Program-made: the position numbers and the translations under genes | Shown: piece by piece, positions 1 to 7,323 of the stretch | How positions within the stretch are numbered: the first letter of the stretch is position 1 | Layout of the letters: every line of letters begins with the position of its first letter | NCBI GenBank assembly: GCA_013054445.1 | Contig: JAAMPI010001801.1 | Span: 1-10,386, forward strand | Source of the DNA: Cudoniella acicularis | Taxonomy: Eukaryota > Ascomycota > Leotiomycetes > Helotiales > Helotiaceae | Length of the DNA stretch: 10,386 nt | Reading direction: 5' to 3' | The notes under the pieces: generated by a model | Seen by the model: the letters and a program-made list of their open reading frames with translations, nothing else | What the model was told of the DNA's origin: nothing | The model's database searches: none

Positions 1-1
1 C

Positions 2-344
2 TGTCCGGGACCGTACTCCTAGGAGCTCGCTTGTGAATAAGGCGTCGAGGTATTGGGAGGCGCTTTTTTCACTGGCCAACCAGAGTAGTGGAGTCGGCTG
101 AGGCCTTATAGATAGCGGGAGCCTATGATATAGCACTCGGACCGCATTTTCAGGGGCTTGAGGAATTCGGCGAGGTATAAAGTTGGGTGGGAGGAAAGGG
201 TTAATTGCTAAATATACCGTAGCAAGTGCTGAACTTAGTTAGCCAACAAAGCTGTAGCGCAATGGAAGGTCTTGGGGCAACGCACGATTCTAGAGCTGGG
301 GCACAGCTACTAGGCTAGCAACGACATAGGTAGATTACAGCCAT
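2..344 (-). pseudogene. Unidentified decayed coding-like stretch, runs off left edge
   Basis: On the minus strand one frame reads from about 344 down to the window edge with stops only at 292-290 (TAG) and 241-239 (TAA), plus a TAA near 335. The last 79 codons (238-2) are open and read like protein, with segments such as LYHRLPLSIRPQPTPLLWL and SASQYLDALFTSELLG. There is no start codon in the open part. I do not recognise the family. The stops could be glutamine codons changed to TAA/TAG, as seen in the HET relics further right, so this may be a RIP-damaged repeat or gene. It could also be chance. Low confidence. Confidence 0.22.
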
Positions 345-497
345 TTTCGCCCTTGATTTTGGCCTATGCGTTAGCTGCTGCGAAACAACAAGGTGGTGAC
401 AGAATACAGGAGGACGGGGTTAACGGCGCGCGACAGAAGTGGGAGTTGCGTGAAAGAGAAGGGGAAAAAGTGAAGGGCAAGCCCCTTTATAGGCTTG
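342..497 (-). promoter_or_regulatory. TATA box, CT-rich leader and ATG-like context (minus strand)
   Basis: Reading leftwards: TATAAAG at 491-485, then a CT-rich tract around 475-425, then an ATG at 344-342 in the favourable context GCGAAAATGG. This order is typical of a filamentous-fungal promoter and leader. The frame opened by that ATG stops after nine codons, so if it was a start, the gene behind it is dead; it points into the decayed stretch at 344-2. A small inverted repeat (CAAGCC at 478-483, GGCTTG at 492-497) overlaps the TATA box. Confidence 0.3.
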
Positions 498-840
498 AGA
501 AAACCAACGGGGGATGCTACAGCCGAGAATTCCCCGAAAACAGTATACTATGTCCGCTATTTCCAAAGGTAGAGAAGCTATTTTATTTAATACTTAGTAA
601 ATACCTATTAGCTTTTTAATTATTGTTAGACTTTGACCTAAGTACGTCTGTACCTAGATTTGAGCCCATTAGAAGTTGTTTCGCTCCAGGTTATCAATCA
701 TCCGGTCTACCCGGGTACTACCCGGGTACCCCGATATTCCTAGATATTTATCCGATGGCCCTCTGAGCAGACCCGGGGTATCCAGTGGCCAAGTCTGAAA
801 TTTATCGCGAGTTTCTAACCATTTTGAATTCTCTCCCATT
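498..840. other. No gene seen; AT-rich intergenic stretch
   Basis: Nothing coding is supported here. An AT-rich block (about 575-640) is followed by a GC-rich patch that holds the tandem palindromes at 708-729 and a further CCCGGGG at 772-778. Confidence 0.5.
708..729. repeat. Tandem palindromic 11-mer, two copies
   Basis: TACCCGGGTAC occurs twice back to back, at 708-718 and 719-729. Each unit is self-complementary around CCCGGG, so the pair can fold or bind a dimeric protein. It lies about 430 bp upstream of the ankyrin gene start, too far for a core promoter. Function unknown. Confidence 0.75.
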
Positions 841-1158
841 AACGACTTGTTAGTATAAAAAGTCTTTGTTATTAATTGTTTTGGGGCTTCTTATAAACGT
901 GAAATCTTGCACACTGCTAGTTACATCCCGGACTTCAAAAGCTCCGAAATTCCCTACCTTGACAATCATATGAAATTGACAATTTTACTAATTGCAAGAG
1001 CATAAATTTGACGATTATGTGAGATACGCAATCTGATTTGTATCTCCTTCAGCTTTGTCTCTGAACCATTGCTGAGTCATTAATCAAAAACATTCAACAC
1101 CCATATCATAATTGCTTTTCCCCGCAACAACCTCCAATCTCCCCGCAACGCAATCAAA
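841..1158 (+). promoter_or_regulatory. Upstream region of the ankyrin-repeat gene
   Basis: This stretch lies directly before the start codon at 1159. TTGACAAT occurs twice in direct orientation (959-966 and 976-983), with a related TTTGACGAT shortly after, which could be a repeated factor site. The last 50 bases are pyrimidine- and A-rich with no G-rich runs and repeat CCCCGCAAC, a usual look for a fungal 5' leader, ending in the context AATCAAAATGG. No clear TATA box is visible. Promoter assignment rests on position and composition only. Confidence 0.45.
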
Positions 1159-2989
1159 ATGGTGCTCCCAGTCTCCGTCGACGAGCTCACAAGCCTCTGT
1201 AACCTAGCCTGGCAAATCTATAAGCTATGTAAATCCGCCTCCGACAGCTTCAAGAACGTCTCGTCGGAAGTGCTTTCGCTACACGCCGTTCTCCGCGAGG
1301 CTGAAGAAGGCCTGGCGAAACATCCACTCCCAGATTCACGATTAACCCGTTTGTCTACAGTGATAACCGGATGTCGCGATGTGTTGACGGATTTGGAGGT
1401 GCTGGTGGATAAATATGTGAAGTTGGGGAGTAAGACGCAGCGGGTATGGAACCGGGTTGGGTGGCATTTGGAGGATATTGCGGAGTTGAGGCTGAGGCTG
1501 ATTTCAAATGCGGGGTTGTTTACGGCATTTTTAAGGTAAATTTTCTCCTATTACGAATTTAGGCGAGGAGATTTGAACATTTTTTTGATGAGTTGTTTGT
1601 CATAGTTCATCCCAACTCGCGGTGGAGGAGAAATTGAACAAGTTGCTCCGGGGATTCAAAGACGGACACTACGAAGCCTCGATCATCACTACGCAGACGG
1701 TTGAATCGATCTCAACAGATGAGAAAGAGATATGGCGTACGATACGGAAAGAGCTTGAGGATATTGGTATTTCTGTCGAAGCATTTGATTCGAATAGGGG
1801 TTTTATAATGCAGTGGTTCCGAGAAGCCTTAGAAAGAGGAGATTTCCAAGATGAACGGGATGAATCCGATAGTGAGGAAGAGCAGTTCGCCGACGAAAGC
1901 GATACCGGTGACAGTCTCAGCCAAGTCGACGGCTTGAATCAAGTAACTCGAAAGGCTTCCACAAGCAGAGCTGAGAGTGAATCAGGGCCGCAGAAAAGCA
2001 CCAAAACTCGGCGGAAAACTACTGGTATCAAGGCTTTGATTTCAAATCATACGGGAAGCGAGAATATCTTGCTGGAACTGGGTCACAAGTTGTTTAGCGA
2101 CGATGCTGCATTATACCGGGCTTGCAAGAATGGAGATACCGCAAAAGCTATGAAACTAATATCTAAAGGCGCAAATATTCATTATAAGTATGACTACCTT
2201 TACGGCTGTTTCCACACCGCCATGCGAAACAACCACAATGCAACGGTCAAATTTCTCTTGTCTGAAGGGGCTAATGTCAACGAAATTGGATATGAATTTG
2301 ATCTGCAGGGTTCTTCCAGTGTTATCCAAGTAGCTGCACGTCGCGGAAAGTTGGATGCCGTGAAGCTGTTGCTGGAGAACGGCGCGAAGGTCAACTATGA
2401 GTCTCTAAATACAGACTCAAACAGCAAATCCTCTCGTAATCAACTTTACTTTGCGCCCCTGGCAGTGGCGGCTAAGAATGGAGACTTGGCAATGATAAAT
2501 TTACTCTTATCCTATGGTACGGATGTGACGGGGTCGGGTACCAATATACCATTACTTGGAACAGTGGGCAGTTGCGTACCAGATGCTGTTCAGCTGTTAA
2601 TTTATAACGGCGCTCAAGTCGGAGTCAAGTGTGTGGGTACTTGGTATCGGGGACGCGAGAATCTTTTCAGCCAGTCACCGAGTTCCATCCTATGGTCGGC
2701 TTTGTCAATCCCGGAGTTGGAATGGCGGACTAAAACAGCTGCAAGACTGGAGATCATAGAGTTGCTCCTGAAGAATGGTGCTGACCCAAATGAAGCGGGT
2801 CTTCTTAAAAAGGCTGCGGCAGGGGGCAGTGTTGAAGCAGTTAAGCTCTTGTTTAAGTACGGTGCTGTTGTGGAAGAGGAACTTGTGAACAAAGCTTTAG
2901 TGGTTGGGGATATAGACTCTGATGAAATGCACCGGTTAATTCTTGAACATAACCCTGTCCAAGGAGGTAATAAAATTCAGATAGGATGA
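1159..2989 (+). CDS. Ankyrin-repeat protein with fungal STAND-type N-terminal domain (two exons)
   Basis: Exons 1159-1535 and 1606-2989, joined across a 70-nt intron (donor GTAAAT, acceptor CATAG). The join restores the family sequence SSSQLAVEEKLNKLL; the product is 586 aa. Residues 1-205 match the helical N-terminal domain common in fungal STAND/NACHT and ankyrin proteins (Pfam PF17111-like), recognisable by NLAWQIYKLCK, SFKNVSSEVLSLHAVLREAE and WRTIRKELEDIGISV. Residues 206-266 are an acidic then basic Ser-rich linker, probably disordered. Residues 292-576 hold about seven ankyrin repeats (near 292, 322, 362, 407, 438, 485 and 523) with a decayed eighth; signatures include VKLLLENGAKVN and IELLLKNGADPN. 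There is no NACHT or NB-ARC P-loop, so this is a sensor/scaffold layout without the motor. No signal peptide or membrane segment: probably cytosolic or nuclear. Ankyrin repeats bind proteins; the partner is unknown. Its neighbour on the right is convergent. Gene structure is confident, function is not. Confidence 0.93.
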
Positions 2990-3160
2990 CCCAAGACTGG
3001 ATTTCTTACACGGGAACCTCGGAATCAATAATTACTTACCAATTTTATTTGAGAACTAGTTTCTATTGTTGAACCGTTATGAAAGAATCTGAGATTGCCT
3101 TTCATTTCTCCTACCTGGCTACTTTGCAATTCCAGAAACCAACGTAACGAAATAATATTC

Positions 3161-3182
3161 AATAAAAGTGTAATAAAAGTGC
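3161..3182 (+). terminator. Duplicated AATAAA poly(A) signals after the ankyrin gene
   Basis: AATAAA occurs at 3161-3166 and 3172-3177, inside an 11-base tandem duplication (AATAAAAGTGT, then AATAAAAGTGC). The pair lies about 170-190 bp past the stop at 2989 and about 90 bp before the convergent GH5 stop, so it fits 3' end formation of the plus-strand gene. Fungal poly(A) signals are loose, so this is suggestive only. The rest of 2990-3269 is AT-rich 3' flank shared by two convergent genes, with no gene of its own. Confidence 0.45.
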
Positions 3183-3269
3183 CTTGAAAAGCTTTACCGA
3201 CAAATTTTCAAAATGTGCTATATTTTCAGTAGAAATAAAATCATGCAATTATTAAAACATTCCACATCC

Positions 3270-4894
3270 CTACAAGAGCGCAGCCATCAACAACCCTCCT
3301 GCACCGACCAAAGCTCCACTGCCCACCCTCCCAGCAACAGCCGCATTAGTGAGCTGCACTTGAGTCGCGGTTGTCGTCTGGGAGCCCGCTGTGGCGCTCC
3401 CAGAACTATTGCCTGAGCCGGTTGGAACGACTACAGATGCCGTAACGGAACCTGTACCGACAAGAGCTGTACCCACAGAGGCAGAAGCAGAAGATGGTGA
3501 GGGTGTTTGAGAAGGCCCGTTGCTAGCTATGGTGGTTATGCTTGCCGTGATTTGAGCGGATGAGGCGGGAGCGCTTCCGCTAGCTGCAGCGCTTGATGCT
3601 ACAGCTGTTGAGCTGGCGATGACTGGGGATGTGATGATTGCGGTTCCGGCATTGAGCCAAGGTGAGACGACACATTGGGATGCGAGTGCATTATCAACAA
3701 ATTTTCCATTTTGCTTTGAGGGCGTCAAGCTCAAGGTGTAGGAGGTCGCAAAGCTTCCAGCTGCCCAGGCGATATAGCCCAGGAAGACATCTGAATTTTG
3801 GTTCAGGAATGTGTTTTGTGCGCAGAAATCGGTGAAGCACTAAAGAAATATTAGTTTCGGCAGCAATTGCAGTTTATACAACAACACTCACCGAAGCGGT
3901 ACTTCCTGCATTAGTCTCACTGACAAGACCTTGTCGGCCATTTTGTCGTAGGAATTGAGCAACGATGGCAAAAGCATCCTCAATATTGTCCGTTGTGCAT
4001 TCGGGATGTGTTCCAGAATTATCAACATCAAGATATTTATGGAGATCAAGGATCAAGCCCGTGAAGGAGCCATCTGGGTTCGTGATCTTGATTAAAGCTG
4101 CACCTGATCCACTGCTCACAAAGAAACCGGCGCTCGCAAAATTGTTTCCTGGGAGAAGGATCATTTGACTCGATGCTCCTGCATTTCGGATGGAGGTCAC
4201 TGCTGCTTGACAAGAATTGGCCCAAATGTTGATATCGACATCGTGAGGTTCGTTCATGAGACCAAATATCACTTTGGTACTACTCTTGTATTTCGTTGCG
4301 AGTTGAGACCAAATATCCGCGAACTGAGCGTCGGTTGGACCGCCGGAATCTTGGCCAATAATTTTTCCGTTAAAACGAGCAAAGTTGTGAAGATCGATTG
4401 CGCAGTAGGCTCCAGTTGTAAGACATGCTTGCATCAGTTGGTCGTATTTTCCGAAGTTTGTGCTGTCGAGTGTCCCGCCTAGATTGTTGTTGACGAGATA
4501 TTGCCACGAAACAGCTGGTATATCGTTAGCAAAACTCATCTACATGAAAGTGTGAATATGGTCACGACATACGCAGCCGAAAAATATTCATTTGATCGTC
4601 TTTCACGAAGTGTTGCATTTGCCCTGCCCCATCCGCTCCATTGAGGGTGCTTAAAGGAGGGGTCGCAGAAGAAATTGGACATGTTCCCTGAATGTTCGTC
4701 AGTTCTCTATGAATCTCAATGCAAGAGGAAAGCTTACATCTATAAGACACCCAAACTCAAAGCCAGCAATATTTATTCCCTAAAATCTATCAATATGATA
4801 CTTTCAACACAAAACCGCGAAGACTGACCACAAACTGGACTTTGGCAGTCGCAAAGGCGACCCCACCTATAAAAACGAGCGACTTTAAAAACAT
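3270..4894 (-). CDS. GH5 subfamily 5 endo-beta-1,4-glucanase with putative GPI-anchor tail (five exons)
   Basis: Five exons, 4894-4829, 4779-4738, 4687-4573, 4514-3892 and 3839-3270, give 471 aa. Introns are 49, 50, 58 and 52 nt with GT...AG ends; intron 3 carries a GCTAAC branch site. Each join restores family sequence, e.g. KVQFV/GINIAGFEFGC and NIFRL/PVSWQYLV. Residues 1-17 are a signal peptide (MFLKSLVFIGGVAFATA), so the product is secreted. Residues 18-343 are the catalytic barrel: IDLHNFARFNG (His117), LMNEPHD (Glu163, acid/base), LDLHKYLD (His233, Tyr235), VSETNAGST (Glu274, nucleophile) and IAWAAGSF (Trp307). The family hydrolyses internal bonds of cellulose and other beta-1,4-glucans. 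There is no CBM1. Residues 344-471 are Ser/Ala/Thr/Gly-rich, probably O-glycosylated, and end in a small-residue site near Asn447 followed by a hydrophobic stretch, as in a GPI signal. All motifs are intact. The start codon is set by the signal peptide. Confidence 0.94.
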
Positions 4895-5427
4895 GTTTGA
4901 TTTTGAAGTAGGAAAATGAATGTGATTTTAGAAGATTACAACAAGAATACTAAAACATAGTTAGATAAACGAAGGCATCAAGTGGGCATCAATCCCGTTT
5001 TATGCAAACCATTTTTGCGCATCAAGAACACAGCCCGCACAGCCTCTGGGCACTGGCCATGCAGTGGTCGAAATTTCAGATTAGCATGAGCATTGTATGA
5101 TCAGACGAACATGGTGGGCTGCCAAGCGCAGCATTTGCAGTGGTTACCATTGACGCTGATATTGTCAAGGAGTTGGTCGAACACTTGGTGTTTCATGACT
5201 GATATGCGGATTGGTGGGGCCGAATATTTGCCGAATAGGGTTAAGGGGGTCTATCTCGCTAGTCGAGAATTATGCCATCACCCTCCCTGATCGAACTCCC
5301 CCCTTTACCAAATACTCACTTACAATTTCTTCAACTTACAGTAACCTTCCATATACTATAGTAAAAGTTATAACTATATATATAGCTACCTCCGCCGCTG
5401 TCACCCAAAAGCTCGTTCGCGTGAGTC
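4895..5427 (-). promoter_or_regulatory. Upstream region of the GH5 gene
   Basis: No gene is supported here. As the 5' flank of the minus-strand endoglucanase it holds a CCAAT box (minus strand of 5210-5214) overlapping a GTGGGG hexamer (5214-5219) that fits the SYGGRG consensus of the carbon-catabolite repressor CreA/Cre1. CreA control of cellulase genes is established in other ascomycetes; here it is inference from one short motif about 320 bp upstream. A TATATATATA tract lies near 5375-5385. No convincing TATA box is seen just upstream of the start codon. Confidence 0.35.
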
Positions 5428-5570
5428 TATAAAAGATCCCGACTCTCAATCGCAGTTACTGCCCGACTAGCAAGAGACTGCCCAAAAAAAATCTCAATTA
5501 CCTTAAACCTCACCGTCATCGATCTCAAAACTTCCAAAATTCCTCCAAATTCCTAAAACCCCCCCGAAAG
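5428..5570 (+). promoter_or_regulatory. Orphan TATA box and CT-rich leader
   Basis: TATAAAAG at 5428-5435 is followed by about 130 bases poor in G and rich in C, A and T (CTCAATTACC, AACTTCCAAAATTCC and similar), the usual composition of a fungal 5' leader. No ATG-led coding frame with protein character follows on the plus strand: the next ATG (5728) opens a frame that is antisense to the HET relic. It may be the promoter of a lost gene or of a noncoding transcript running towards the HET relic. Confidence 0.35.
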
Positions 5571-5872
5571 TATTTAACCTAAACAAATCGAGAAACAAAA
5601 GGCCCACGCTAAACCGAAGTTTGACGGCTCCAAACGTGAATGCTTACAACAATTGGCTTTACGTGTAATTGTGATAGTGCAGGCACCGTTTGACTTGGCA
5701 ACACATACCAGTTGAGGGAATCTGTTAATGGCATATTCAAACCCCCAAGGGGATCTGAGGACTCTACCTGTTAGGCCAATGAGTCTTTGGGGTAAAGAGC
5801 TTATTTGTGTATACTTCCACACTTCAAAACACATTGGTTGTCCCTTGTTTATCCACATCTCCCCTCTAGCAG
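5571..5872. other. No gene seen; 3' flank of the minus-strand HET relic
   Basis: This stretch follows the stop of the minus-strand HET relic (5875-5873). The open frames in it on both strands lack protein-family character. No repeat or structured RNA was recognised. Confidence 0.5.
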
Positions 5873-7082
5873 CTATACCAACACAATTTTCCTCTCTACA
5901 AGTTTCTCCTCCAAACTCGTCTTATAAAGCGGTGCCCTGCCCTCAAGATATCCAGTCCTCTCATACGCCCCTTCCACCTCTCTCGACGCGCAGATCACCA
6001 ACCAATAATAAGCAACTAAATTATAGCCCCATTTATCCTTTGGATCTCGTGCTACAAGCAAGAAGAACACCTCTCTTTTGAGGTTTAGATTTTGACGATC
6101 GGGGAGGAAAGTGCACTCTCGGGATTTCAGGAATCCGTCGAACTGCTGGGTTTTGAGGGTGAAAGTGGTGGCGCGGAGCAGGAAACTTGTGATGGTAGTT
6201 CCAGGACATTTTATGTTGAAAGGCTGACGAATAGAACTCTGTTTCGACTAAAGAGGAACGACAGGTGATATCTGCTTGTTGAATTTTGGTGTGTGTATTG
6301 GTCACTGGTACGTCCATTGTTAGCCAAGACCACGATGGACACTGGATTTGCCTTGCTCCATCCTCGTCAGGATGCTCATTGCTTCCAGGTGTTTCAACCT
6401 GCCAAAGGATTTCTGAAGCCAGAAATGAACTCCAGAGCCCCAACTTGTTTTTTTGTCCCATCATGTTTTCAAGATATTTGATGATTCTTTGCACTGCGAT
6501 TGGCCTGTCGCTGTGAATAGTAATATCTGCCGCAGAATACGTCTTCATCAGCTTAGTCCAAAATTCCAATACTGAGAAAATTTGACCCTCAAGAGTCACA
6601 TCGACAATGACAGATTTCTTCAGAAGCAAAAGAGCTTTCAGGTTTGAATGTCGTCCACCTATCACTTCCTTGATTTTAGTTCTTGAACACTCGTTACACT
6701 CACAGCTTAAAATTTCCCCAACAAATAGATTCCTCGGCGACAGCATCCGTTCTTAAGAGACCCATGCCCTCTTGAATAGTGATGCATTTTCAAAAGCCAA
6801 ATCTCTCCATTTTGAAATCGCCATCAGCGGGTAGACGATCGTAGCTTTACCTTCAGCATTCTCTTCCGCGAGCCTGCAGGGGAGATGCATCAGCGGGTTC
6901 CTTGTGGCAAAACATCCCTCTTTGCTGCTTTTTGCTCCCTATGCTAATATCGTCAGCGTAGAGTTCTAGTAGACTTCGCACATGAGTTTTGATTCGTGGT
7001 TTCAATACTCCAGGTCGTCCTAGATGATGTAAAGTGCATCGATCCAGATGACTCAGTTAAACCCGGTTATATGACAGAACAT
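5873..7082 (-). pseudogene. HET-domain (heterokaryon incompatibility) protein relic, 5'-truncated, RIP-like stops
   Basis: In one minus-strand frame the landmarks of a HET protein appear in order: WIDALYII*DD (7046-7014), HESKLMCEVY*NSTLTI (6998-6948), GCFATRNPL (near 6917-6891), LFKRAWVS*ERMLSPRNL (6779-6729), a YSAADITIHSDRPIA segment near 6550, and CPSWSWLTM near 6330. After an apparent 1-nt insertion in the A run at 6219-6221, the next frame carries the usual C-terminal part (EVFFLLVARD, GAYERTGYL) to a TAA at 5873. In-frame stops: 7055 (TGA), 7022 (TAG), 7004 (TGA), 6968 (TAG), 6941 (TAG) and 6755 (TAA). At 7022, 6968 and 6755 the family expects Gln, and Cys of LCIIQ has become Tyr; all are C-to-T or G-to-A at CpA/TpG. 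The N-terminal part before WIDALCIIQ, including the YPALSYCWG block, is absent. HET proteins trigger cell death after fusion of unlike strains; this copy cannot make a full product. Confidence 0.85.
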
Positions 7083-7105
7083 TTTTTTTTCCACACTCCT
7101 ATATC

Positions 7106-7164
7106 GGTTAGTCAGCCTTGCTGCTTCTACTCAGTCGCCTATCATCCTCGGCTCACTCCGCTCA
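7106..7164 (+). repeat. Left copy of a diverged direct repeat flanking the plus-strand HET relic
   Basis: About 59 bp that align in direct orientation with 9540-9599. Shared blocks in the same order and spacing: GGTTAGTCA (7106-7114), CTACTCAG (7127-7134), CGC, CCTCG and a closing GCTCA (7160-7164). Many of the differences between the copies are C/T exchanges. Weaker similarity (TTCCA..ACTCC) may extend it left to about 7085, just where the minus-strand HET relic loses recognisable sequence. The bases 7165-7323 beyond it hold no gene I can support. Confidence 0.55.
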
Positions 7165-7323
7165 CCTCATTCCCTAAGTAGTACCTACTACTCATCTACC
7201 TCTTTGAGTATAGCGCCTCGCTTACCTCAGCTACTTTGATATTCGCATGATTGACACAATTTATCTATACAACACGGAGGAGATTCATCAAAGAATTTTT
7301 TGCAAGTACTATGCAGATTTTAA

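Noticed and set aside
353..619. Plus-strand open frame of 88 codons
   Set aside because: It starts with a non-ATG codon (TTG), is low-complexity and charged, matches no family I know, and lies opposite a promoter-like CT-rich tract on the minus strand.
3965..4482. Two plus-strand open frames opposite the endoglucanase
   Set aside because: They are shadows of the large fourth exon of the GH5 gene, which carries the catalytic motifs on the minus strand.
5728..6081. Plus-strand open frame of 117 codons behind the orphan TATA box
   Set aside because: It is antisense to the C-terminal part of the minus-strand HET relic, whose frame shows real family motifs (FFLLVARD, YERTGY). The plus-strand product has no family character.
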